A DNA stretch of 64,000 bases from Epichloe hybrida (taxonomy: Eukaryota > Ascomycota > Sordariomycetes > Hypocreales > Clavicipitaceae): positions 1 through 64,000 of the forward strand of contig JAFEKR010000038.1 in assembly GCA_019022495.1 (NCBI GenBank), given 5' to 3'. The number at the start of each line of letters is the position of its first letter. Within the stretch, counting starts at the first letter, position 1. Under the pieces are notes generated by a model. It did not search any database, was not told where the DNA came from, and saw nothing but the letters and a program-made list of their open reading frames with translations. Shown here piece by piece: positions 51,625-63,212 of the stretch. The position numbers and the translations under genes were made by a program.

Positions 51625-54318
51625 CTTATTATAGCCCAAATAGTATACTATAAACCTTTTATATATAGTCCTTATATAATTTACTTAAGTAAACTAATAT
51701 ATTATTAAGATAGGTGGTAATATAATCTCTAAGAATACTACTTAACACGCTATTAATATATCTCTAGAAAGTTACTAGTATACTTACTAACTTAAATAGA
51801 TATACTAATTACTTAAATAAGCTAAATCTTATATAAAATATAGTCTAGTGTTCCTTGCCTTTAGTAATATATATATAGTAAAATATAAATTATATATTTA
51901 ACTTTATAAACTACCTTACCTTTAATAATAAATATAATATTTCCTTTACTAGTAATAAGGGGTAGTAGTCTTATTTTATAATCTTATTAAGTATATAATA
52001 GTTTATATAAAACCTCTAACTATTACTAGGTTTCTTTACTAATAATACTAAAGCTACTACTAATAAAGAACTAGCTTAAACTTAACCCTTATTTATTAAG
52101 TCTATTACTTACTTTTAAATCTCTAGTAAATACTCCTAAGGTATATTATATAAAGGTGCCTATAGTAGCTTAGGTTCATTTCTATTTATATTATACTTAA
52201 GGTAAATATAGTAGTCTAACTTCCCCTAGTATAGTAGTAAAATATTTACCTTACTCTCTAGAAATAAGTTAATAAAGTCTTATAGTACCTCTAGTAAGGA
52301 AGTAAGAAGTTCCTTCTTTATAGCCTTTAGGGCTATATGAATTTATAAGATAAATATAATTTCCTATAGGCTTATAGTATAAAGCTAAATATACTCCTTT
52401 TATCTCTTTACTTAGTATACTATACTTATAAAGGTTAAACCTAAAATAAATACTATAGGTTAATTAACCTTCCTATTAACTATAGCCTATATCTATAACC
52501 TATTTGCTAATCTTATATATACTTACTACTATAGTATATTTAAGTTTATTTTATTTTATTTTATCTATAGTATACTAAGGATTAGTTACCTTATTAGTCC
52601 TAGGATTATATATACTATAATTAGCGTTTCCTATCTATTTAAATCTAGCTAAAAATAAACTATATATATAATATATAATTACTTCTTATAGCTTTCTTTT
52701 CCCTCTTATTTTACACTAATAGCTATATAAACTAACCTCTTAGTTAGAAAAGGGAGGTATTTTAACTAAAGCTTTTAGACTAAGTATTTACTTATAGTAG
52801 TATAGTAATTATAACTTATATTAACTTAAGTATCTATAAAGGTAATCTTATTAATTAAAGTAAGAACTAAAAAGGGAGATAAATCTATATTATTCTAAAT
52901 TTCTTTATAGTCCTTATTAGTAATAACTATATACCATAAAGCCTCTTTATACTCCTTTCTCCTATTCCCTATTAAATAACTTAATAATAAGATTACTCTT
53001 TTTCTAATTACTCTATAGACTTAATATTTAAGTTAATAAAGGTAGTGTTCTTTATATTATAAATATTTATAGAAGACTTCTTTTATAGCTAGATAGTAAG
53101 TTATAAGGAGTATACTATAGTAAAGTATCTAGAGAACCTATATTATAAATATTTACTATTATAATAACACATATTATAAATATCTTAGGTAACCTAGTTA
53201 GCCTATTTTTTACTACCTTTATTACTTAACTTCTAGTGTCCTATAGACTTTCTAAAGCCTTACTAAGTCCTTATTATACCTATTAATTATTAGCGTATCC
53301 TTATTATATATCTTAGTCTTATTTAGGTTAAATACCTAATTACTATATTTCTATATTTAGTGTCTTTTCTCTAATTAGTAAGACTTAATATCTAGTATAA
53401 TACTTTAATAGTAAGCTATTATAATTAGGTAATTAGCCTAGGGTATATCTTAACCTATATTATAGTCCCTTATTTATTTATTAAGCGCTATATATAGCTT
53501 AAATAACTTTACTATATTTAATTACTTAAGCCCCCTAGCTAAAGCTAATTTCTATTTAAAATAAATATAGAAGTTATTAAATTGCTTATTTTATTATTAT
53601 ATTAACTAATTAAGTTCTATAATAGCTATTTTCTATTAGTAAGGGATATTAAATATCTCCCTTAAGTACTTAAGTAGTTAATTTAAGTAATAATTAAGTA
53701 AATAGCCTTTTTTAAAGAAAGGTATAACTTATACTTATACTTTAGGTAATAGGTTTTAGTAAATAAAATACTACTAGTTTTACTTATTACTAATAAAATC
53801 CTTATTTATAAGTAACTTATAGAATATAAGGCTTTTCTAAGCTATAAATAAAACCCTATTACTATTAAAAAGAAGTCCTATAGAAAGGGGCTTTTATTTT
53901 AGCTAAATTAGTATAAGTGCTATATTTTACTTATTAGTTAAGTACTTAATTTACCTTATTTACTATTTAAATAAGTATTATAATATTACTATCTTATTAG
54001 TATTTATTTAATCTAGTAGTAATAGTACCTTTACTAGTTAATATATTCCTATAGTAAAGAATAATATATATAATAAACTAGCCTTATAGCTTTTATATAT
54101 AAGCATTTAAAGTAAGAATATTATTCTTATAGAAGAAAAAAAAAACTATACTAATAGTTATATAGCACCTAGATTTATAGTGGCTTATGTACCTTATATG
54201 TAGTTTGCATATAGCCCTAACCTTACTGCACATAGTCCGCGTACTTTTCGGAGACTTTCCGCGCACTTTCCAGAGCCTGACTTAACCTAAGCTTATAGCT
54301 CGAGTCCATAACAAAGCC

Positions 54319-55223
54319 TAAGAATTTAATTTTATTAACTAAAAATTAATATTTCTTAAGATTAATAAAAAGGCTTATATTCCTAAGCTTATATAAAACT
54401 TATTTAATATACTTTATATACTCCTTAACTATATAACTATATATTAGTATATTATATAAGTAAATAATATAAGTTTTATTAATAAGTCTTTTAAGAGTAT
54501 TATTAATAAATTTTTTTAAAAGTTACTAATATATTAACTAGTTTAACTAGTATTATAAGATATTTAAAGTAACTATATTAATAATAAAATACTATTTTTT
54601 ACTTATTATATAAGTAAATATATAGTTAGTAATATATATCTTTTAAATTTAAAACTATAAAAATAATTATACTTACTAATTAATTAGAAATTTTAATAAT
54701 AAAAGGTAAAAAGGCTTTATTCTTAATTATAATCTTATTTAAGCCCTTATAATTTATATGAACCTTAATTTCTTTTTTTTAAATACATAAAATTAAGGCT
54801 TTAGCTAAGCTAACTAATTTTCTAATTTACCTTTTAAGCTATATACTTATAAAGTACTCTTTAAGGACCTTTAGCTTTTTTTTAGCTAAATTATATATAA
54901 GCCCTTAAGGTAATATTTTTTTTTTATTTAATTATATAAGTATAAACTTTTAGTTTTAAAAACTTACTTATTAACTTTTTAAAATAAATATTTATAAACT
55001 CCTTATATTTTTCTAGGATTATTAATATAAGGTATTTAGTACTCTTATTTAAATTTAATATAGTTTCTTTATTACTTATAGTTTTTAGAATTTATATAAC
55101 TATAATACCTTTACTTTTTTACTATAAGTAAGTATATTTTAGGATTTATATAGTTACTTTACTATTTATTTATATATTTATTATTACTAAATTCTTTAAT
55201 TATTCTTTATTTTTTTCTTTTTA
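54319..55223 (-). mobile_element. Degenerate retroelement interior, right part of outermost element
   Basis: TA-rich, all frames broken. On the minus strand there are hints of a reverse-transcriptase region, but no intact motif. It continues the layer interrupted at 41777/54314 by Gypsy-1(-) and leads into the outer repeat at 55224. Confidence 0.45.
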
Positions 55224-55420
55224 CTAGCTAAGGGTAAGTATATAAAGGTTTTAATCTTTAACCTAGTACTAATAATATATATAGTCTTTTATAAATACCT
55301 TACTTTATAAGTATATAGCTATCTTATAGCTAGCTAGCCTCTTTATTATTTATATAGCTTAAAGGGTCTCTAAAGATTTGCTTTAATAAACGTCCTATCT
55401 CTAACCTCTGCGCTCCTAAC
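55224..55420. repeat. Outer direct repeat, right copy
   Basis: Matches 15243-15460 in the same orientation (tactagctaagggtaagta ... agctagctagcctctttatt ... cgtcctatctctaacctctg). This copy keeps more GC at its right side, where the mutated block ends. Confidence 0.6.
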
Positions 55421-55629
55421 ACCCTCCTACTGAACATAACCTATTCTTACTAATCTTTAATTTAATTTGCTTTACATAAAATTAGTTAACATAATTAATA
55501 CTTTCTATAAGACTCGCATAACCTAATAGACGCACTACACCCATTACAATCGCCAGGTAGGTTCTGCGTCACTAATTGACGAATTGACCCCTGACTAATC
55601 AGATAATAGCATAAGCCTTATACTATAAT

Positions 55630-56313
55630 GAAAGGTAATATAATATAACGTAATATAATGCAATGCAATATAATATAATGTAATGCAATGCAATGTAATG
55701 TAATATAATGTAATGCAATGTAATGTAATATAATGTAATGCAATGTAATGTAATGTAATGTAATGTAACGCAATATGATGTAATGTAATATAACGCAATA
55801 TAATGTAATGTAATGTAACGCAATATAATGTAATGTAATGTAACGCAATGTAATGCAATGTAATGTAATATAATGTAATGTAATGTAACGCAATATAATG
55901 TAATGTAATGTAACGCAATGTAATGCAATGTAATGTAATATAATGTAATGCAATGTAATGTAATGTAATGTAATGTAACGCAATATAATGTAATGTAATG
56001 TAACGCAATGTAATGCAATGTAATGTAATATAATGTAATGCAATGTAATGTAATGCAATGTAATGTAATGCAATGTAATGTAATATAATGTAATGCAATG
56101 TAATGTAATGTAATATAATGTAACGTAATATGATGTAATGTAATATAATGTAACGTAATATAGTGTAATGTAATATAACGCAATATAATGTAATATAATG
56201 TAATGCAATATAATGTAATGTAATGTAAGGCAATATAATGTAATGTAATGTAACGTAATATTATGTACTGTAATGTAAATGTAATGTAATGTAATGTAGT
56301 GTAACGTAATATA
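55630..56313. repeat. Pentanucleotide satellite (TAATG variants)
   Basis: About 680 bp of five-base units TAATG with variants CAATG, TAATA, TAACG and CAATA, exactly at the border between the TA-rich block and the idtG-S-M genes. A higher-order pattern of about 75-85 bases recurs (around 55815, 55889 and 55976). Because the unit is 5 bases and lacks stops on the minus strand, three long overlapping frames appear there (55595-56233), composed of His, Tyr, Ile, Leu, Thr, Ala and Cys. They are a by-product, not genes. Confidence 0.95.
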
Positions 56314-57099
56314 AAAAGGTCTATGCCTAATTAGATAAAATGGACTAGAAAGTACATTTGTTATACAGTGCTATCTCCTTAGGCTCGGTCTACCTTGTGG
56401 GTTAGTGCAGGCCCCACAGGCCCCCTGCCACAAGGTTAGTAACCGCGCAAGCACGCGAAAGTGTAACGTAGTAAATTATATAGGAAAAATTAGCAGTATA
56501 TTAATTATTAGCCTATCTATATATAAGTAAATATACCTTTAATTCACTTCTATTTAATTGGATATAGACCCTAGTTAACGTGACTTCACAAGGTGAACTA
56601 AGTCCAAGAAGATAGAGGTAATTGCAGTGAGATCCACAGGTCTTGTCAGGGGACGGCAATGTATGCATATATCGTGAAATCAATGCTAGCGGCATTGAAT
56701 CAATGACTTCTGTAGCTAGCGATAATAGCAGCGATAGAAGCCTCTAGAATCTATATAGACAGTATTAAGTAAACTCTCCACCTGTATCCACAGCTAACTT
56801 ACATACACCTAGCCCTGTCTTGAGTGCTTTTAGAAGACTATGCTAACTTAGATCACACCCTAAGTGCCAATGTCTCCCAATTAGCCGCGAAGAGAGAACT
56901 TATCGCAAGGAAGTGATAAGGCTATAACATCCAACAGGTTACTTAAAGACAACAGGCTAGGAATCAATTATAGTAGCAATCAAAACTAGATCCTGTATTC
57001 TATAACAAGAAGTTAAATCCCCTCTAGACTATCTGTCTATCTTTAGTTATACTTTGGTTTTGCTTTGTTGTCTTATGCCTACATTCCTAAAAGATCTTT
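56314..57099. promoter_or_regulatory. idtG upstream region
   Basis: Normal-composition DNA of about 790 bp between the satellite and the idtG start, presumably holding the idtG promoter. A minus-strand frame at 56513-56695 has no recognisable domain. No specific site is identifiable by eye. Confidence 0.5.
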
Positions 57100-58209
57100 A
57101 TGACGATGGCTGCCAATGACTTTCCATTTCAATGCCAGGAGAAGAAATCATATTCTCAGCCAAGTCTAGTCTACTGCAATGGTAACATTGCGGAGACGTA
57201 TCTCGAAGAAAAGGTATTTATACTGCTCCTTTATAATCTCGAATGCCACTTAAAATTTAGACAGGTTTTGACAGCGCCGTTGGATTATTTGCGTGCCTTA
57301 CCTAGCAAAGATATTCGCAGTGGACTGACCGACGCCATTAATGAGTTCCTGCGTGTCCCAGAGGAAAAGGTTCTTGTCATAAAGCGTATAATTGATCTTC
57401 TTCACAATGCATCCTTACTGTAAGTTCGAGATTGCATAACATAGACCTAGTAGATTCTAACTAACAGCTTTAGCATTGATGATATCCAGGATTCATCCAA
57501 ACTGCGACGTGGAGTCCCTGTAGCCCACCACATATTTGGAATCGCACAAACAATAAATTCGGCCAATCTAGCGTATTTCATTGCCCAGAGAGAGCTTGAG
57601 AAGCTTACGAATCCTCGAGCATTTGCTATATATAATGAGGAGCTAATCAATCTGCATCGTGGTCAGGGTATGGAGCTCCATTGGAGAGAATCGCTCCATT
57701 GCCCTACCGAAGATGAGTATCTGCGAATGATCCAAAAGAAGACAGGCGGTCTGTTCCGATTGGCAATCAGACTGCTGCAAGGCGAAAGCGCTAGCGATGA
57801 CGATTATGTCTCACTTATTGATACTCTCGGAACCCTGTTCCAGATTCGAGATGACTATCAAAACTTACAGAGTGATATATATTCTAAGAACAAAGGCTAC
57901 TGTGAGGATTTAACAGAGGGCAAATTCTCGTATCCGGTCATCCATAGTATTCGGTCGCGACCAGGAGATGTTCGATTAATCAATATTTTGAAACAGCGTA
58001 GTGAAGATGTTATGGTGAAGCAATACGCGGTGCAACATATCGAATCTACAGGAAGCTTCGCATTCTGTCAAAATAAAATTCAATCTTTGGTGGAGCAAGC
58101 AAGAGAGCAATTGGCGGCTCTAGAAAATAGCAGTTCATGTGGAGGCCCCGTTCGCGACATCCTTGACAAGTTAGCAATAAAACCACGGGCAAATATAGAA
58201 GTAGAGTAG
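57100..58209 (+). CDS. idtG: Geranylgeranyl diphosphate synthase, idtG/ltmG (paxG-like)
   Basis: Trans-prenyltransferase dedicated to secondary metabolism; it makes the C20 donor GGPP from FPP and IPP and starts the indole-diterpene pathway. Three exons (57100-57213, 57265-57419, 57474-58209) give 334 residues. Intron 1 is 51 bp and lacks a stop, so an unspliced reading is also open; family alignment ([12 protein letters not shown]) supports removing it. Both aspartate-rich motifs are intact: DDIQD at residues 92-96 and DDYQN at 216-220, with KLRRG after the first. The ATG at 57100 is followed by another at 57106; either would fit. It is the first gene right of the repeat block and converges with idtS. 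Confidence 0.92.
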
Positions 58210-58804
58210 TTGACATTAAGAACATTGCGATAAAAGACACTTTTACTATACTCGACTAGTTTTAAAACTATGTGTGAGATTAAGACGTCTTCAGGTACTC
58301 AAAGTGTGGAAGTATGTCACGCAGAAAAGAGCTAACATTGCTCTCAGCTTCCTCACTATTTAGTTTCACCAAGAGCATCCTTCATAGAGACATTTGCGGC
58401 TGTGATTTTCGTTTACGTCATGTTGTTAAACATTGTTGTATGGTATCTTTGCTTAGGAGTAGACATCCATTTTCTCTCACTCTACTCTTAGAGATCGTCA
58501 AGTGTCACATACATTTCTGAGAACTAGGACTTTGCATAGAATATGCATCGGTTAGGTGTTTGCGTAGAGAGTACGTGTGTCTGAGGTTAGCCATTGCGCT
58601 TCGTTTGCGGTTTACAATGGGGCAAGGCTTAAAGCTTTTTAAAGCCACGGTGACCACTACTGCAGGTGCATTCTTTTTTTAGTCGTAAAACACTAAGTTT
58701 TTTTTACTAGTTATAATAGACTTTTCTTTCCTTCTTCCCTTCTCGTAGATAAACCCAATTGAAGAATTAATATAAAGTGTATTCTTAATCCTAGCCTTAT
58801 CCCT

Positions 58805-58920
58805 AAATATATATATATATATTGTATACTCTAGCTAGCTCTATGTAGGGCTAGTTCTAGTACTGCCTCTAGTTAGTTAAAAGGGAAAACCCTTAAATAA
58901 GAAGAAAAATCCCTTTATAT
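58805..58920 (+). repeat. Dispersed repeat Y, right copy
   Basis: Shares 'gggaaaacccttaaataaga' and flanking 'ctagctctatgtag...agtactgcc' with 22410-22510 (same orientation) and 15985-16095 (inverted). Confidence 0.65.
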
Positions 58921-58922
58921 TT

Positions 58923-59321
58923 TGTCAGGCGAAAACAACCACCCGAAAACGACGGATTTGACGATGACACTAACAACAAAGCTAACGAATTTGACGATAT
59001 TAGCAATTGAACCTAGATATCGGGATCTAGGTCTGCGAGGTTTCCGATCCACGCCTAGGATTCAAGCTAGGGGGTAGGGTCTTTTTCTAATAATAGGTTA
59101 TTTTATTAATTAAACAATCCAAGCCTAAGGCAACGAAGGGAGAGTAAAGTTTCTATTTAAAGGGAGGGAATCTAGGGGTTTTATCTAGCTAGGAGGTCAC
59201 ATGACTAGGGATCCGATGTGGCCGAATTGATCTGACAAGCCAATAGATCTGACGAAGCCAAGGTCTAGGGGCCCGAGGTCTTGTGAGAGAGGTCTCGAGA
59301 GGTCACAATGCTAGCCACACA
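58923..59321 (+). repeat. Solo-LTR-like repeat TGTCAGGCG...GCCACACA
   Basis: About 400 bp with TG...CA ends. It is little mutated: it keeps gaaaacgacggatttgacg. Both ends recur inverted in 22275-24052. It lacks internal coding and could be a solo LTR, but no clear target duplication is visible (TATTT versus ATATC). Confidence 0.6.
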
Positions 59322-59356
59322 ATATCTATCAATATATGAATATATTATATTATATG

Positions 59357-59480
59357 ATTTACCCTAGATAGCAATTTATGCCATTAACCAGTACTCCTGC
59401 CGTGATGTTGCTTTGTAGTAGGAAAACCATACTAGGTTGCTAATTATCTAGATAACTAGATAACTAGTTAGTTGCCTAGT
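59357..59480 (-). repeat. Repeat Z, right copy
   Basis: Reverse complement of 31885-32015, including tttgtagtaggaaaacc, aggttgctaattatctag and tagttagttgcctagtta. It ends just short of the idtS stop codon. Confidence 0.75.
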
Positions 59481-59516
59481 TAGAACTCGTATCTCAAATC
59501 CCTGTTACGTATCTCT

Positions 59517-60420
59517 CTACCCGCAGTCCTTTTTAGATCTTGTTATTGAGTCTCGTAGAAGTAGCACATCCGCGCTACCTGCAGCTGGACCAGCTATGAG
59601 ACTGACAAAAAACATCCTTACCATAACTCGTAAGCTCAAGTGTTTATTTTCTGCTTCAAGTGCTTGAGAAAATAGCCCCACGGTCAAGAAAAATCCACTT
59701 GATGTACCAGTCATCTCATTAATCTGTCTGAGTCTAGCATGTCGTGCAGCGATCTCGGAACACGGAAACTGCGAGCAATCGGGTACACCAAGGAGGCTAT
59801 TCCCTATATGAAAGGGAGCAGTGGCGTCTCTGTGAAGGAGAGTCGCCACGATCGCTACCATAAAAATGCCAATGTGGCTTATACCAGTGCACCAGAAAAT
59901 AGTCCTTAGGAAAGCCTTCTCTTGCCTCCTCGGCCACGCTGTTACTAATTTCTCGGCACGATATTGATTTAGGATCCACAGTGAAAAGACGGGAAAGGCA
60001 GTGGAAAGTCCAACTGTGTAAGAGAGATAGCCTAGTGCGGCCAAACTTCTTCAAAAAGTAAGCATAGTCAGTGAGTCAGAGTTAACAGGGAATCACATAC
60101 TCAAACTTGCGGAGGAATGCGCCATGCGGTACGGTCTCATGCAGAATTATCAAAATGAGCCCAACCAGCTGAGCAATGTAAAGCATTAGGTGAAGCCAAA
60201 ACCAAGGCCCATTATCCCAAATGGACTGCATCGACGCAACAGCGCGAAACCCGAACCATGGTGATGTGGTTCCATAGCTTAATGTAGCATCCGAAGAATC
60301 AATGAACTGTAATGGGCAGGGAAAGTCAATGATCGGATATCCTTCCCGTGACTTCCATATTACGCCGGCTAAACAAAAGAAACCCTGCAGAGAGATAAAG
60401 ATCCAATCACTTCGCGACAT
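59517..60420 (-). CDS. idtS: PaxA-like integral membrane protein, idtS/ltmS
   Basis: Polytopic membrane protein found in indole-diterpene clusters (PaxA, AtmA, LtmS); its biochemical role is not established to my knowledge. Two exons (60101-60420, 59517-60048; 52-bp intron with a CTGAC branch-like site) give 283 residues with about seven hydrophobic segments. The ATG at 60420 is the first ATG in frame; the reading frame extends upstream to 60504 but only from a TTG. It sits between idtG and idtM, convergent with the former and divergent from the latter, the same G-A-M order as in the paxilline cluster. The name follows position and membrane character, since no catalytic motif is visible. Confidence 0.8.
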
Positions 60421-61565
60421 AGGGAAAAATAGAGGAAAACTGATAATAACTTTAGGTCCAGTTTCATGCAATATTGGGAAAGGCCAGAAGCATAATCCGT
60501 ACAATCGTCATGATATCGTCAAAGCGAGACTAAGCTGTTTCTTTATAGGGGCTGAGAAATCTTGGCAATAGGAAACCGGAAGAATGCCGAGTGCGACTGA
60601 CGCAAAGAATTGGCTTGAGCACCCGACCCCCTCTCCATCCCTAACCCGTGTCGTCATTATCTTTCGGCAATAGATATGGCGTTTCATTTCACTGTAACAT
60701 ACAGATTACTCCGTATTTATGTAATAATACACCCTATTACATGTAATATTACACGTAGGGAGGGGGTGATTAGGAAGCGTGCGGATGATACGTAGAACTA
60801 CTATATAATTAACTACTCCGTATAGATAGCTAGTATTAGTTATTGTAAAGGTAGGGGTCAATATAGATGATTAAAAGCGTTCAATTTAGTCAATTAGAGG
60901 TGCAGACAGCACCTGAGTTTTGTACCTAAAAGGTACATAGTGCGCTATAGTAATGACTAGTTTACGGAGGTACTTCTAATACATTGTATCCACTCGTTGT
61001 CTTAGAGAGAGTTTTATCCTAGTCAATGCGCGCTGCCTCATACATCCTAGGCTTTAAGGGAGCTCTCCCTGACAGTTATTGCAGCTACCTTAGCTACATT
61101 CAGGGGTGCTATTTACGCATAAGGGTGTGCTTAATAAACACACCCCTGTCAATACCCAAGCCACAATAAAGACAGTTTTTGTCTTTGTGCAGATTCGTGA
61201 ATCCTACTAAAGCTTACAGACACATGCAATACCACTAATAAAATATTGATTTGGAGTTGTTTTGGAGGTGGATTTTAGTATAGGACTATAACCACTCTCC
61301 TATCTTACATCAGAATAAACCCAATTTTTGTGGTCTAGACAAAACGTAATGCTAAGCAAAAAGTGGAGAGCTTGCAAAAGCCAGAGAGAAGACATGGCGC
61401 CATAACTAAATTGATCCTTGTATATCTGATGCAGTTGCCACTGCGTGAGAGATAAAGCAAGTTAATCGATTAGTATCCGATCAAAACTTTTCGTTCTAGG
61501 AAAGCTTTATTTCGCACACATCAATGTTCTTGGAATGCTAACCCGAATCGCAATTATCTGAAACC
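60421..61565. promoter_or_regulatory. Divergent intergenic region idtS-idtM
   Basis: 1.15 kb between divergent start codons. TACTCCGTA occurs twice (60707-60715 and 60814-60822), the same motif as in the idtP-idtQ divergent region, and a partial inverse (tttacggaggtac) lies at about 60961. Alternating 'attacatgtaat' motifs near 60735 form a short palindrome. This may be a small MITE-like element inside the promoter region. No gene is seen. Confidence 0.55.
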
Positions 61566-63212
61566 ATGACTAGCGACTTCAAGGTAATAATCGTGGGAGG
61601 ATCAGTGGCTGGGCTTTCACTAGCCCACTGCTTAGAAAAAATCGGTGTTTCTTTCATGGTTCTAGAGAAGGGTAATCAAATAGCTCCCCAACTCGGTGCC
61701 TCAATTGGCATTTTGCCAAATGGTGGACGTATTCTTGATCAACTGGGCATCTTCCATAGCATCGAGGATGAAATCGAACCTCTAGAATCTGCTATGATGA
61801 GATACCCGGATGGTTTCTCTTTCAAAAGTCAATATCCCCAAGCTTTGCATACTAGGTAATAACAGTGAAAGAAGAGTGGCCTATAAGTGTTCATATATCG
61901 CTAACTTCGTGCGGTTAATAGTTTTGGTTATCCCGTGGCTTTCCTTGAGAGGCAAAGGTTTCTTCAGATACTTTATGATAAACTCAAGAGCAAAGACTGC
62001 GTTTTTACAAACAAGCGGGTAGTCAGTATTGCAAGTGGCCAAGACAAAGTCACAGCAAAGACTTCAGATGGCGCTAAGTACTTAGCAGATATCGTGATCG
62101 GTGCTGACGGGGTCCACAGCATCGTCAGGTCAGAGATTTGGAGGCATTTGAAGGAAAACTCTCAAATATCAGTATTAGAGGCACCGAACGCAAGTAGGTT
62201 AACCTAGGATTAATTGCAAAGAAACTTTACTAATGAGGGAGCCACTTAGGTATTAAGCATGATTATTCATGCATTTACGGAATTTCTTTAAACGTTCCCC
62301 AGATCATCCTAGGAATACAGTTAAACTGTTTAGATGACGGAGTGTCAATACACTTGTTTACGGGTAAACAATCCAAATTATTTTGGTTTGTTATCATCAA
62401 AACGCCTCAGGCTAGCTTTGCTAAAGTAGAGATTGACAATACACACACAGCAAGGTGTATCTGCGAAGGACTGAGGACGAAAAAGGTTTCAGATACCTTA
62501 TGTTTTGAAGATGTATGGTCAAGATGCACCATATTCAAGATGACGCCTCTTGAGGAAGGGGTGTTTAAGCATTGGAACTATGGCCGCTTAGCATGTATTG
62601 GTGATGCTATCCGCAAGGTATGTGGATGATGCTATATGTCCCTATTTCGTGTCATCAGTGGGATGACAAAAGAAGGCCACTATTTGCCGCTAATATAAAT
62701 GATCGTATCGCTAACATTAACAGATGGCCCCAAATAATGGGCAAGGAGCAAATATGGCGATAGAGGACGCTTGCAGTCTCGCAAACATCCTCCAGAAAAA
62801 GATATCACATGGTTCGATTCGAGACCAAGATATCAATTCAATGTTTCAGGAATTCTCTATGGCTCAACGGGCTCGCACGGAGAGCGTCTGCGCGCAGTCG
62901 GAGTTTCTAGTCCGCATGCATGCGAATCAAGGTATTGGAAGAAGACTTCTTGGGCGGTACCTTATTCCTTTCCTGTATGACGCACCTGCTGGTTTATCTG
63001 GATTTTCTATAAGTGGCGCAACAAGAATAGAGTTCATAGACTTGCCCACTAGATCTCTTAGGGGAGCGTGGGGAAAGTCATGGAGAGGGTCATGGGAATT
63101 CATCCTACAAAGCTTGGTCTATTTGCGACCCAAGTTTAGGATAGTTTATGCCTTGTATCTCGTTGCAGCTGCAGCTTTTATCTTGTATTGTCTTAGCAGT
63201 CTCTTCCCGTAG
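61566..63212 (+). CDS. idtM: FAD-dependent monooxygenase (epoxidase), idtM/ltmM (paxM-like)
   Basis: Flavoprotein that, in PaxM, epoxidises the prenyl double bonds of geranylgeranylindole before cyclisation by the B enzyme. Four exons (61566-61855, 61922-62193, 62250-62617, 62724-63212) give 472 residues. Visible motifs are the N-terminal dinucleotide-binding GGSVAG (residues 11-16) followed by LEK, the GADG motif (157-160), and the GD motif ([14 protein letters not shown], from residue 305). A C-terminal hydrophobic segment near the last 25 residues probably anchors it to the membrane beside IdtB. It is divergent from idtS; a TA-rich block begins just downstream. Confidence 0.92.

Larger units (their letters stand above)
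41778..54313 (-). mobile_element. LTR retroelement Gypsy-1(-), inverted twin
   Basis: LTRs at 41778-42024 and 54069-54313 are reverse complements of the Gypsy-1(+) LTRs, about 20 bases longer owing to a duplicated 'gactttc...gtactttc' segment. An exact 5-bp duplication AAGCC flanks the element (41773-41777, 54314-54318). After subtracting hAT insertions the element is about 7 kb. Its interior matches the twin in reverse order: for example 51.64-51.95 kb corresponds to 36.1-36.45 kb. All reading frames are destroyed by TA-directed mutation. Confidence 0.87.
58210..59516. other. Convergent intergenic region idtG-idtS with repeats
   Basis: Contains the 3' ends of idtG and idtS and a cluster of dispersed repeats: repeat Y (about 58805-58920), a TG...CA-bounded unit (58923-59321) and part of repeat Z (59357-59480). 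The frame at 58314-58520 shows no domain. Composition is only mildly AT-rich, unlike the central block. Confidence 0.6.

Noticed and set aside
55595..56233. Three long overlapping minus-strand frames (186-212 codons) rich in HYI/TLHY
   Set aside because: They translate a 5-base satellite in all three phases; the unit lacks stops on that strand. No domain, no flanking gene signals.
58314..58520. 68-codon plus-strand frame after idtG
   Set aside because: No domain, no intron-linked partner, and follows the idtG stop closely; likely 3' flank.
60421..60504. Extension of idtS upstream of 60420
   Set aside because: The frame is open but starts only with TTG; the first ATG is at 60420.
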